Below are positions 10,372 through 21,900 of a stretch of 23,832 nt of DNA, in pieces. The notes below the pieces were generated by a model. It worked only from the letters and a program-made list of their open reading frames with translations. It did no database searches and was not told the DNA's origin. Every line of letters begins with the position of its first letter. The stretch's first letter is position 1. A program made the translations under genes and the position numbers. Source of the stretch: Apostichopus parvimensis (lineage: Eukaryota > Echinodermata > Holothuroidea > Aspidochirotida > Stichopodidae); NCBI GenBank assembly GCA_000934455.1, contig KN884649.1, positions 31,706 to 55,537 on the forward strand, given 5' to 3'.

Positions 10372-11006
10372 ATGTAGAGAGAATATTCTGCAAGCCTTAT
10401 AGAGAGAATATGCTTCTTATCAAGAGAATACATGCAATATGTTTCTTATAAAGAGAGAATATGCTTCTTATCGAGAGAATATAGCTTCTTAAATAGAGAT
10501 AATATGTTTCTTATACAAACACTATGCTTACAGTATGCTTCTTGTATAGAGAGAATATGCTTCTTATCAAGAGAATATGCTTATGCCTCTTAAATAGAGA
10601 GAATATGCTTCTTATCCAAACAATATGCTTACAGTATGCTTCTTGTATAGAGAGAATGTATGCTTCTTTTAGACAGAATGCTTCTTAAAAAGAGAAATGC
10701 AAGCCTTAAAGGGAGAATATATGCTTATGCTTTATATATGGAGAGAAGATATGCTTAAATGCTTTTTATATAGAGAGAATATATGCTTCTTATATAGAGA
10801 ATATGCTCATACTTCTTATATAGAGAGAATATGCTTCTTATAGAGAGAATATGCTTATATGCTTCTCATATAGAAAGAATATGCAAGCCATATAGAGAGA
10901 ATATGCCTATGCTTTTTATATAGAGAGAATATGCAAGCCTTATAGAGAGAATATGCTTATTCTTCTCATATCTATGAGTGAATATGCTCTTGTAGAGAGA
11001 ATATAG
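10372..11006 (+). repeat. Minisatellite, ~22-bp units based on tatagagagaatatgcttct
   Basis: About 26 imperfect units of roughly 20-30 bases, each with a purine core (agagagaatat) and a gcttctta-type tail. Several variants recur: a gcaagcc tail, a doubled gcttatgctt tail, and a caaacantatgcttacagt insert. The last variant occurs at 10516 and 10617, about 101 bases apart, with similar flanking units, which points to a higher-order repeat made by unequal exchange or slippage. Frame stops are frequent, so it does not code. Confidence 0.95.
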
Positions 11007-12484
11007 TTGGGAACTTGATAAGTAGCTGCTTGCGATAATTGATCATTTTTGTGTATTTTAGCTAAGTTCTCCAGGGATTCTTCAACTCCTTGATTCTTCT
11101 CCCCATGAATTTGTTCATGATATTATATCTCCCATACTCTAAATCAAATATACATACTATTAGTTTAATGCTGTGACATTGTGAAAATCTCTTAGAAGCT
11201 AATTTCTCTTTGTAAACGTTATTTCCAATATTGTTTACATTGAACGGTTAATACCCAGTGAGTCGCAGCTCTACCGTAGGCCTTGTGGCTATAATCTGGC
11301 TAATGAAATATACCTAATCCAAATTGCAGGCAGAATATGTATATATACGATCGGCTGAATTTAATTGCTCTGGTGGTTCTCTCATCGATGTTAATTGAGA
11401 AGATTCAAGGTCTAATTATACAGTATAATAGCATTGCAACAAGTTTAAAAATATCTTGTTGCTTCAATGGTAGAATGCATGTGGAAATATTATTACTTGA
11501 AAATAAGAATGTGACTATCTTTATAGGCAATAAAGCAGTGAGGTGGCCATGCATACTGTAGGTATCCAAGACTGAATATAACAATTTCAATACTCAGAAT
11601 GTTTAATGCAAGGCCTTCCCTCATTACTTGTGTACTGCACAGAGTAGATAGTGTAATCCATTGCTGTAATGTACTATATTAGTTGCATATATATTGTAAC
11701 ACTTTCCTCTGTGAGTAGCGCCGGCCAGCCGATTCAGGGTTCTTGGCCTATAAGATGTAGTATTGTAATTGGCCAGAGAATGAAGATGAACACAAAATAA
11801 ATCCAGAGAGGTGATTGTATTTTTAACACAGATATATTGAAAAGAAAACTTCTTACAGTAAGGTTGAGTGTGTTGTACTAGATGTGTTGTCCAAACTTTA
11901 TGCTAAGCAGCCCTGAAGCCTAACCATCAAGAATGTTTCTTCCAACAGCAACCAGAGTAGACTGCCCTGTGCATGGTCAGAGTGACAGACCTGTTCGGGC
12001 CGTGCAATGCATTTTATATAAATCCCTTAACAATACGTGGAAATACCACATGTATACAAATGATGAACTTTACCCTACAACTTAGCTGAAGACATAATAC
12101 ACAAATACTATCCAGTGCATTCCTACCATCCCCAAGCAATTGTAATCCTTTACAGAGATGAATGTGATCACATGAGTATCCCTAGGAAATATCACATGTG
12201 TTACATCACAATCCCAGGATAAGCCTGATACCACATGTATGCCGATCCATAGAACCAGCCCCAAAAGCCATAATCTACCAACAATTACAACTGGTTTACT
12301 TAATGCCAGGAGAGATAATCCCTATATAATTCCAAGGGGATTTAAACAACACAATGGTTCCACACCGTCCACACAGAACTCAATCACTATATTACGTTAT
12401 GTACTATACATCAGTACACTTAATTCACAGTACACAGTCTCCCTGAGAGTAACTTTATTGTACTAGATGGACTATATTACATAA
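11007..12484. other. Intronic stretch without a recognised gene
   Basis: AT-rich sequence with short open frames (74 codons at 11337-11561 on +, 75 codons at 12239-12466 on +, 60 codons at 12082-12264 on -) that lack motifs. A slightly GC-richer patch near 11716-11735 (agcgccggccagccgattc) has no recognised function. Confidence 0.5.
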
Positions 12485-12735
12485 CAGCAATGCCAAAAAG
12501 TGGGTCGCAACAAACTTCTTGGTGGGTTGTGAGAAAATTATATCTACTGTAAAGTGTATGGAGTGTGTGGATGGCAGATTGATTAAGCTATCTTTTATCA
12601 TCGAGTTGATTGTCCAAGCTTCTAGTTTTCACGCATTCTGAGCATCGAGTCTAAGGGTTAGGTACTGGTGGGTTGTGGCCCAGTTCTCATAGGAGACCCT
12701 GTGTCGTTGGCCCAAAAGTTTGCGAGCCACTACTG
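12485..12735 (-). mobile_element. Probable hAT-like (Charlie-type) MITE remnant
   Basis: Read on the minus strand the right end begins cagtagtggctcgcaaactt followed by ttgggcc, which has the layout of hAT terminal repeats (CAG-T-GG-T-C-C-A-A-A-CTTTTT-GGGCC). The left end on the + strand begins cagcaatgcc followed by aaaaagtgggtcgcaac, a divergent partner. The interior has further gtgggttgtgg words common in this class. No transposase is present in about 250 bases, so it would be non-autonomous. A clear 8-bp target duplication was not found, so the exact ends are uncertain. Confidence 0.5.
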
Positions 12736-12828
12736 GATACTGTTGCGGTCAAGAACATTTTCTTAGCGATTGTGTACAGCTATACATTATGATCAGCCTT
12801 AGCTTGTTTGGGAGTCAAGGATCATTTC

Positions 12829-13121
12829 AGGTCATTAGAGGTCAAACGTGAAAATCATAAAAGGGTTGTATCTCGACACCCAAGATCCATACTTTATAGT
12901 TTGTGTCACAAACTGTCTACATGGTAGATTGCTCTCATGGTTCAAAAAGTATGCAATGTTTGGTGCCCAGGTCAAAGGTCACTTGAGGTCTAATACCTCA
13001 AAACAGCGTGACATCTCAGAAAAGAGGTTGTTTGAAGGTGTGGTATCTGACATACCACACAACGATGAGTATATACTGTAAGATCATTGTGACATTAAAG
13101 GTCAGCAGAGGTCAAAGTTCA
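12829..13121 (+). repeat. Degenerate ~130-140 bp repeat with AGGTCA half-site clusters
   Basis: Three AGGTCA clusters start at 12829, 12969 and 13099. Cluster 1 is aggtca-ttag-aggtca (4-base spacer). Cluster 2 is aggtca-a-aggtca-cttg-aggtct (spacers 1 and 4). Cluster 3 is aggtca-gcag-aggtca-a-agttca (spacers 4 and 1). About 60-70 bases after each of the first two clusters lies a perfect short hairpin (12898-12914: agtttgtg, t, cacaaact; 13038-13060: gtgtggtat, ctgac, ataccacac). The rest of the units is poorly conserved. AGGTCA direct repeats with spacers 1 and 4 are classical nuclear-receptor response-element layouts; binding here is untested. Confidence 0.75.
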
Positions 13122-16100
13122 AGAACCATGAGCATGAAAATTAGTTTTTAATATATATGCATGCTTTAACTTCTACCTGAAAACTTTTGATAAAGAACTA
13201 TCAAAGTGAGGCTTTTCAAAAGAGGAATTTGTTTCATCCTCTTTTAGCTGAGTAATTTTCTGAGTCTCTCTCGTAAATTCCAAAACTAAACTTTCGTGTC
13301 CTCACAAGTCACAAAATCCACTCTATAATTTTCTAAGAGCGGCCAGTATATACTGTTTACAAAGACAAAGTTTGTTGTGAACCATACATGCGAGGGTCAA
13401 TTGGGGCGCAGGTTCCTCGGAAAGGCTGAAGCTACATGTATGCATGTTTTGGGTGAAGCCGGATAAATATTGTTCGTAGAAATATTCAAACATTTAGATT
13501 TTCGGTTTACTAGAGCTGTTTAGTAACACCTTCAAGCTTAAAATGGACTAGATTAATTAGTAAATGCATGATCCTGTCATAATAATAGTCTTAACATAGC
13601 TTCATAACTTCTATTCCAAATTATGTATTTTGGAGAGTTATTGTCATTGCACGTGGTTAATGTCTTAATTTACCAAAAAAAGGACAAGTTTAATTACTCT
13701 TCAAATATTGAGAAAATTGGACTGAAAATTCAAATTATTGGTCAACATCAGGATGTGTTCCTGGTTGAGTCCATTGAAGCATTCTGTATAATTTGCTAAT
13801 TTGAAATCCAGATCAGCTAATTTGGTCTGTATATTACTTCATTCAGAGAATTGTACCATCTATAATATGCAGTGATGTCCAGAAATAGAGTAATAATTTA
13901 ATAAGACCTGTGGGTATATCAAGAAAATAATAAATTAGTGTCTGGGTGTAAAATTATTAATAATTATTTGCAAATTTGGTCTTGCAATGTACAAAGTCCA
14001 GCATATATTCCATTTAAAAGATACACAGCCAGTTTTCCAACAGTCAGTAATTTATACCAACTATAAAGTCTGATCATTTAGTTATCTCTTAGCTCACAGC
14101 TGGCGGCATAACTCAACACGAGGAACTGCGTTTACGTGTGGATGCTCTTCTTTCGTAAAGTGCTTTTTCTTCTTCAAATTTTCATCTCGTGCTGACTTTC
14201 GCAGGCAGCGTATCGACATCATCGTCGTCATAAAAACTAGTAGTTTGGCAAACTGCCATTATAAATTTAAATACACAGTTAAAAGAAAAAGGAAAAAAAA
14301 GGCATTTGGTAGGATGTAGCATGCTACATGTATATGTGTACAATGAGTAGACCATGTTAGTATTCATGTATATAACACATGCAGAGTGGTATATGTGTGG
14401 TCTTAATTTATTCGATATTAGGTTACAGCCATTTCATGATCTTGTTTATAGCTTGTAAATATCATCAGAAAAACATTGTCAATTTGAATATGGGGCAGTA
14501 ATTATATAAACACAAATAATATATTTACTTTATTCTGATCAAATATTTTTGTCCACAGAACATATGTTAATGACAAATTATCAACCTTCTGTTACTCTGT
14601 GGCTTCGATATTGTACAATGCTTTTAAGCTCTCCTGTGCTACTGTAGTGTTGTAACATTGAAATGTTATTAGTATGTTTCATCACTTAGATGAAGACACA
14701 TTGGCACATCTTACAGCTCTTTGGTATTATTTAATGTCATATTTAAGTATAATGCAGCATTTTGTTTTTTTTTATAATTTTTTATATTTTATTGTTCGAA
14801 ATTAAATCTCAGAAACTACGCAGGTATTAAATCAGGGTGATTTATAGTCAAATCTCCATTCAAATAGTGAAGTCGAAATTTTTGGGAAGTTTCTCTCCCA
14901 TTTAGCTTTTTGATTATCCCTTCTCTTTTATTCACTGAAATTAAGATGCTCACTTGCAGGCCTATCAATAGGTCTACACATAAATGTACCTAAGTCATGA
15001 ATAGTCAAAAGTATTATCTATGTTTGACAGAGTTTATAACTATCTAATCAAAATTGGCTCAGACTGCTGAAGAGAGAGTCTTTTTTTATTTTTTTTTATT
15101 GTAAATATGCATTTAAAAATGTGGAGGAAATGGTGATGATTGCATGGAAGTCATTCCGAAGTATAAATATTGTCACTCAAAAGTAGCTTCCTTTGATAAA
15201 ACAAAATAGAAAAGATGTGAGATTTTTTGTTGTTGAAAATATGTGATCAATTGTGATGTTAGTTTTCAGTGATATGCTGATTTATAGGTTATACTAGGTT
15301 TAATAAATAAATTGTCCACCAGACTAAATGTTACTTTTAAAAACTGCTGGGTACATTCAATGCAGTCACTAAATACAGCTGGGTTGCATGTAAGGGTGTA
15401 GTAAATATACTTTTATTTAGAAGGAAGTTTATACAACATACCATTGCAAAAATGAAATGGGAGGGGTGGGGTAGGAGGGGGGGAAGGGAAAGGAAAGGAA
15501 TGGTTCCATCAATAGCAACATCGATAAAGATTACTTTGAACCTTAACAGTCGACTTCATGACCAATAAAAATGCAGCCTAATTATAAAGTAATTTAGTAC
15601 TTAATTAAAAGATACATAAAATGATTAATAATTCAGAAACCAATTTGGCTTTCACAAATTGCCATGTAATCTTATTGGTAATTGAAACTAGTTGTAAAAT
15701 TAAAACCTGAAAACAAAGAGTAAACATTGTTAGTTAGATTAACACAGAACTTGTGATTACTGATTAATATGAGTAATAGAAACGAACTTTATATAATGTC
15801 AACTCAGTATTCTAGCATACTGTAGTTGACGACATATTAATTATGAAAGTTTGGTCAAATATAGTCTCTTAAAAAAATTATACTGCATGCTTATAAACAG
15901 CATTACAGTAGCATATGATCCATTCCATCATATGTCTATATGATAGAGACACTTTCACTTTCAGCAGTTGTTATAAGAAAAGTTCCCCAAAACAGCTATT
16001 AAAGTAAAATATATATGTATGTCATTCAGGTGGTGTCATTGTTTGTAATGTTCCTTCACACATAAGACTTGAAGCAAGTCTAAAATATTTGTACAGTAGC

Positions 16101-16234
16101 CACAAGCTGTTTATGCTGCATTTCAGAGTCATTGTCCTCATTAATTACTTTTACAGTAGTTTCCATAACAGAGATACTCGAGTTTCATAAATATCACAAA
16201 TGATGCACATCTGGCTTGATGATGTCATATCTAT
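13122..16234. other. AT-rich intronic stretch without a recognised gene
   Basis: No conserved coding block. A G-rich/purine patch lies at about 15459-15500. T-rich runs occur at 14761-14790 and 15080-15101. The 61-codon minus frame at 14182-14367 shows no motif. Confidence 0.5.
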
Positions 16235-16398
16235 CAGGCATGAGCTTTTTCCGCGAATTCGCGGAATATCTGTGTTTTCTTTTCTACCTCGGGGACAAAA
16301 ACTATTATCCTAACACACTGTAGCATACGCAAACTGGAGCCTATACCGCAACTTTTGCAAAGTTCCGTAATTTTTTTTTTACCCCAGGCTCATCCCTG
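16235..16398. mobile_element. Short TIR element (probable hAT-type MITE, ~164 bp)
   Basis: The ends are inverted repeats: caggcatgagc (16235-16245) and gctcatccctg (16388-16398), reverse complements with one mismatch. CAGGGATGA-type ends are known for hAT-superfamily elements. Flanks atctat (16229-16234) and atctac (16399-16404) are nearly identical, but hAT elements usually make 8-bp duplications, so class is uncertain. An 18-bp perfect palindrome, ttccgcgaattcgcggaa (16249-16266), sits just inside the left end. There is no coding capacity. Confidence 0.6.
16249..16266. repeat. 18-bp perfect palindrome in the TIR element
   Basis: ttccgcgaattcgcggaa reads the same on both strands. It holds two CGCG words in otherwise CpG-poor sequence and is centred on an EcoRI-type site. 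It lies near the left terminus of the TIR element, where sub-terminal palindromes often serve as transposase contact sites; that role is inferred. Confidence 0.9.
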
Positions 16399-16404
16399 AT
16401 CTAC

Positions 16405-17807
16405 ACTTGATCAAGTCTTCAGCCGTGCATGTGTATGCGTGTATGTGTGTGTGTGAGGGAAGATTTAATATGTGATATTATCTGATGATGTGAAGTGATC
16501 CCAAACGGAACAGGATTTTTCAGGGCTGTTTTGTAGGACGTTGTTCATGACGTTTATCTCCATCATATCTAGACCATCAATTATCAATGATGGTTGGGTT
16601 TAGTGTTTTCGATCATGTGATTATCTAATCTGTGAAACATCAGCTTTGTAATTACCAATAGATTGTGTATATATCACGTTCAAAATTTAATATGTCAGGC
16701 AAATTTCTCATTTTTGTGTTGGTTCGAAGAAACCAAAAATTTGGATTGGAACCAAAGTTTAACTGAAATTAAGAATAGAATATATCTGATTGAATTTTGT
16801 TTTAAAACAGGGTACTTTATACTTATGAAGGTCAATTTAATTTCAAATGTCTGTGGGGTTTTTCCCCTAAGATTTAATCTCATATTTCTACCCTGATTTG
16901 AAGGTTAGTAGGAGCATAGTATAATTTAGCAAAAGGTTATTTTTCTAAATCCAACCACACAGCTTTTCGTCCATCGTGAGGAGAACTGCGTAATTTAAGT
17001 CTCAGAGCCCCCGTCTTACGATTAATTCTAATATTGCATGCCTTCAGGGAATTCCCTTTTTCTGTTTCATCTAACGTTGCAGTTCTCTCTCAAACAGAGA
17101 TATCTTCAGGGTGTGTATATATGGTTCTCTTAATGATAAAGTGTTGGTTCAACTGTAACTTTAACCTATTTGCATGAATCCCGAAATTTGTAATTAAGAA
17201 ACTTTGGAAGACATCATGGCACCATCCTGAAACATTTGATTGTAATTCAGATCGTTATTGCGGGAAGTGTAATTCAAGGATTTCAGTGGATCTTGAAACC
17301 CTTAAGGGGAGAGAAAACAGTTGCTTAAGAAACTGTGTGGATGTTTCTTCGAGATTCTAACTCTCAAGCATTCAATTATTTTCTAGTGTGGGTGGGAATC
17401 TGCAACGGTTAGTGTATTGATTGCCCTGCACAGATTCACTTTAACACTGAATACAGCTCACCCAAACCATTTACAGAGGATCGATTCATGCATGTTTCAA
17501 GCTGTTTATTTAGTTACTGTAGGCTATTTTTAGTTTCATGCGTGCATGAGTATGACTTCAGTCTTTCTGTTTTGGCATTCAACTGTGCACTGGGAAAACA
17601 TTTATGTACAGTTTATACCCTTGATACCTCAAAGCAGAGTTCTATGGAATCAGCCACTGATTTTTTATTTTTATTTTTTTTCCAAGCAACTGGAATCTAG
17701 TTGTGATCAAGAGGTAGTAAAATGTCACTTAAATCTGCCTAAAAAAAAAACCTATCTTTTAAAGGCAGTATGCTTGTGTAGATGAATATGTGAAGATTGC
17801 TGAGGCA
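16405..17807. other. AT-rich intronic stretch without a recognised gene
   Basis: Contains a short TG-rich microsatellite near 16427-16455. Two overlapping open frames (77 codons on + at 16663-16896 and 62 on - at 16695-16883) have no recognised features and are taken as chance. Confidence 0.5.
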
Positions 17808-17838
17808 GAGTGAAACACAAACAGAGAAAAGAAAAACA
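17808..17838 (+). repeat. Direct repeat left of the SINE (target-site duplication)
   Basis: Starts gagtgaaacacaaacagag and ends aaaaaca. It matches the copy at 18126-18155 with about three substitutions and one indel. It is long for a SINE target duplication and A-rich, so slippage at an A-rich target is possible. Confidence 0.8.
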
Positions 17839-18125
17839 GCTGGACTGTTAGCTCAGTGGTTAACCCCGGTGCCTTTCAATCATAAGGTCCCCGGTTCGAG
17901 TCACTCCCAGATTAATGTATGTCGTCCAGTTACAGAGTTGTTGACAATTAACGATTCATAATCATGGACTTTATAATATGAATCTAAGAGACTGACTTCG
18001 GTCAGCTTGCGGCTTTGATAAGCCAATGAGGCTTCTTCACAAGTTCCTGATTGCAGGAGGATATAATATACATACATACAATAATAGTGTAGACAAACGG
18101 AACAGTTCATCTCTTGTAGGCATGA
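17839..18125 (+). mobile_element. tRNA-derived SINE
   Basis: A tRNA-like head carries an RNA polymerase III A box (tagctcagtgg, 17849-17859) and B box (ggttcgagtca, 17893-17903, one mismatch to consensus) at 33 bases between boxes. A body of about 210 bases follows with three small stem-loops: ctgac-ttcg-gtcag (17992-18005), ggctt-tgat-aagcc (18011-18024), and tcctg-attg-cagga (18045-18058). The element is flanked by imperfect direct repeats of about 30 bases. There is no proper acceptor stem, so this is not a functional tRNA gene. The family and its LINE partner were not identified. Confidence 0.85.
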
Positions 18126-18155
18126 GAGTGAAACAAAAACAGAGGAAACAAAACA
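18126..18155 (+). repeat. Direct repeat right of the SINE (target-site duplication)
   Basis: Starts gagtgaaacaaaaacagag and ends caaaaca, the partner of 17808-17838. It begins directly at the end of the SINE body, which fixes the right boundary of the element. Confidence 0.8.
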
Positions 18156-18785
18156 TTTTTAATTAAGACAGGCAGAACAGGGGAAACGGGAACGGGGAAG
18201 CTTATGAAACATAAGTAGAGACATGAGCTAGTAATTAAAGTACTTTATAAAAAGTACTTTAACTGTAGCTGAAAATTCCCTTGCAGAGAGGCTGAGTCAA
18301 TATCAAAACAATAAAGATTTAAGATCTATGTATCTAGACCATAGCAGTGCCTATTGTGTGAAACAGCTGTATTAACGCAAAAGATTATGTCCTATTCAGT
18401 CGGACATGCAGGATTCTCCAGCCCCCCTCCTCCCCCCTCCCACACCCCATCAGCATTCTACTTGAATGTTTTGACACAGTGCCTAATGTAATGAGGGTGA
18501 CAGAAAGATCTGGAAGGGAGGCACTGGAATCTGGAAAGGGGGGCAGTGAGAAAAAGAGAAATTAGTCAGAGGATGAAAGGGTTGCAGGAGATAAACTGAA
18601 GCAAAAAAAATTCTAAGTAGACATTAACATGTAGAGAGAATTAGCAGAGGAGGCCAAGGAGTGAAAGGTCTGAGAGAAAAAAAGACAAAGGTTGAAAGCC
18701 CGGATGATACTTGAAGTAGAATTCCATTTAACCAAAAGTACATTAGTGAAGAGGAAGGGAAGGTTAAGATATATTTCCAATCTGC
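18156..18785. other. Purine-rich intronic stretch without a recognised gene
   Basis: The + strand is rich in A and G from about 18485 to 18770. A C-rich tract lies at 18420-18448. Apart from the hairpin at 18235-18262, nothing was recognised. Confidence 0.5.
18235..18262. repeat. Perfect inverted repeat, 12-bp arms with 4-nt loop
   Basis: ttaaagtacttt (18235-18246), loop ataa, then aaagtactttaa (18251-18262). Each arm contains the self-complementary aaagtacttt, so the segment is also a direct repeat. No function is assigned. Confidence 0.9.
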
Positions 18786-18950
18786 GGTTTGGTTTGGTTT
18801 GGTTTTATTTCATTTTTTTGTTTCTCTTACAACACTAAATAGTACAAGTTACACAAAATATTACAAAAATTATATGAACGGCAGTGAGGTATAGAGGGAA
18901 GTAATACTAAAAAAATATCCCGAGGGGCTTGTCGTTTTGTTGTTTTTACA
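18786..18950 (-). mobile_element. Possible 5'-truncated LINE 3' end, minus orientation
   Basis: On the minus strand the segment reads as a non-coding stretch ending in aaaaaaatgaaataaaacc and then an (AAACC)n tail, equal to (ggttt)4 at 18786-18805 on the + strand. A polyadenylation-like aataaa followed by a short-unit tail is a common ending of non-LTR retrotransposons. No reverse transcriptase codons are present, and the left limit is a guess. Confidence 0.3.
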
Positions 18951-21900
18951 AGTGGTTATCTTTACATCCAATTGAGGGTGTAAATTGTTAAAGCAATACT
19001 GCATGTTCTTCTTAAACATGTGAAATACAGGTATCACATAATGCTATAGCTTTCTATGTTTAATACAATGAATTTACATGGATGATATTGAATTGAGTAC
19101 GATTAATTCTTTTAATACTACATTCCTCTCCCAACTGAAATAGTATGCTAATTAACTAGCACACATATTGAGTATTATTCATGTTTAATGACAGATTTCT
19201 AAAAGCTAGGAAAGGCTTATCATATGATGTAGGTTTGCATTGCTTCTCCATGGAAGTCCTACACATCGTCACATTTCCTTATTGAATAAGAAATCAATGA
19301 GGTCCATTCTTTAACGTTGAGTAACAAAATGGGCAAGAGGCAATTAGTTAATTTGTAAGAGTTAAATTGAGTTAAAAGAGTTAATTAAATGAGTTAAACT
19401 ATCAGAGCTGAATCAATTAGATTGAGATTAATTGCTTACATGTGTAAAAACAATGATTAATATTGATTGTATTGTGTTTTATTTCTCTACTAGGTACAAT
19501 ATTATCGTGTATTATTTAATGCACATCAGGTATAGTTGTATTAACTTTTGTGTATACCATAGTGTTTTGCCTTGAAACTATTAACTGATATTGTGACTTT
19601 GCAATAAGCTGCTTTGTGATCCACAGAAAACATTACAACGTACGTAACTAAAAGAATTAATGCTTGTGGATATTGATACTGGTTATAAACACTAAAGCAG
19701 TCCACGCTCACAAAATCAGAGATTGGGTTTTTTTCCTTGCCGTTACATTTTTCTAGCATTCTTCATCTTGCATACATTCTATTACAAGGCGTTTCTGTTA
19801 TTCTGACATATGTTATGCCCGCTCATGATCTTAGAATCGTCGAGAAAATAATATTACACCCACGAACGTCACTGTAACGCAGAAAATTACTTTCTTTTTC
19901 TTAACACCCTAGCTACGGTATGTAGGTCACCGCAAATGAAATGCGGGAGTTAACCTAGTTGTAAATTGATCAACATTGTAAGAGAAATGATTAGATTCCT
20001 CTTTGTGTCAACTTTAGAGTGCCTCCATATTTTGAAAGGGAAAGTTAGGGTTCCAGAAAGTGATTCAATCTCTCTATTTAGATTCATCCATAAATTTGAT
20101 TTCTTTAAAGTCGAGTAATAACACCCGGGCAAGACACGATGAGTTTAAAATTTAATTGTCAGAGCCGATTCAACCGAAAGTGATTAATTGCTACTATTTT
20201 TCAACTGTTGGTCAGTAGCTTAAAAGCACCAAAATTTACAAAGTGCTTTCCCTTTGTAAATTAAAGTGGAAGGACATTTCACAACATCAGTCCTGAATTT
20301 TGCCCCATTCATCCTCAAAAGTTAGTTTGTTACAAGAAAAGAAACAGCTGTTTGATAATTTTGGTCATTAAATAATCACTGCTGCGCATGAATTAAGAAT
20401 GTGAAGTTCGTGATTAGAATTAGTTTTTGTTGCCTTCTTGCCTAATCTTAGATTGTTTGTTCCTTTCTGAACGCAAAAATAAATCGTGCATCAGTACCCA
20501 TACCCTTATAATGTTTGAGGAGAATTTTATTCTCATTGGAAATTATTAAGAGTCCATACACATGTGAGGAAATTAATAGCTCTTAAAGGTCATATTAGGA
20601 ATTACCTGTCAATTAGGGAAAAAAAAAACATTTTTTAGGAGAAATTCTGCCAATGAACACATCATATTACTTTGTGGTGGGATTTATTGATTAATTGTAC
20701 TGCTTTTGACGAAAAAAATCATAATAAACACATCAGAAGGATTCTTGAATTATATTAAAAGATCAAAATCCTTAGGAAACTATAACAAATATTATGTGAT
20801 GTGTAATAAGATGTAATATGGTTGTTTGCACTTTTTGACCTGTTTGGTTTCCATGGTTTCACAACGTTTTTTTTCTTGTCTCTTGTTAATTTATTAATAG
20901 TACTACCATGCAAAATGGCAGACTTGAGGAACTGAAGGTATCAAGAACAATGGACCAATGTGCACAAACTGTATTATAATTACATATATTTAAATTTTAG
21001 CTTTTGCTGTTCCTTACATAATTAATCAAGAGCAAATAAGATTATTGGAACTTTATCAAGGAATTATCTTTAACCTGGTATTAATTTAGCTCAGTTTGTG
21101 TGGAGCCTTTGTTTCCATGGTTGGCCTTGCATAGATATCTGTGTACATATCAGCTACTGTACTCACTGAACCACTTTTCACTTCCCAATATTGAGAATAT
21201 ATAGAGCTAATATTGTTTTTTCATTGTTAAAGCGATACTTCAAACAAGACCAATAGCTAATTAGTTCCTTGTTATTCCATTGTCACATCTTGATACGGCA
21301 TGTTCATGCAAAATGTATGAAAGAATAACAATATAGACACGCGTGATAACACTTCATAGGCGATTACACAACTTGAAAAGACTTTCTTATGCTATTTATA
21401 TGCTACCATACATTATGCAATTGCATTCAGTACAAAGTTTAACTTTCTCCTTTTGAATAATTGAAACTATGCTTTACGTAGTCTTACGTACAAGTAGTCT
21501 TCCTCTTCGGATGAAATTAAACAGTATGTATGCATAACGTGTGTATTCATTTATGTATGTATGTACAGTATGCGTGTATGTATATGTGCACTTACGGGTG
21601 TATGTGTCTGTATGTATGTATGCTGAACGTAGTCAGTACTTAAGACATTGATAAGTTATGTAACTCTAATAATAACTGCTACTGTTCAGTGCATGCATAT
21701 GTATGGCCTGTGTACATACATAGATGAGAGTATGAACACATACATACTTTATTTTTGTGATTCTATAGCAACATTTAAGTAATTTTATGTTGTGATATAT
21801 GTGTCATGTGGTCATGATGTTAATATCATGACATAATATATTATCTGTGTTTAGTACTAGACCAATAAGAGGTAGGAAGCCTTGTATGTACTCATAAATA

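Noticed and set aside
10372-11006. CRISPR-like array
   Set aside because: Units are about 22 bases, imperfect and directly adjoining, without equal-length unique spacers. This is a eukaryotic minisatellite.
17849-17911. Possible tRNA gene
   Set aside because: A and B boxes are present but the acceptor stem does not pair, the B box is degenerate, and the sequence continues into a SINE body bounded by direct repeats.
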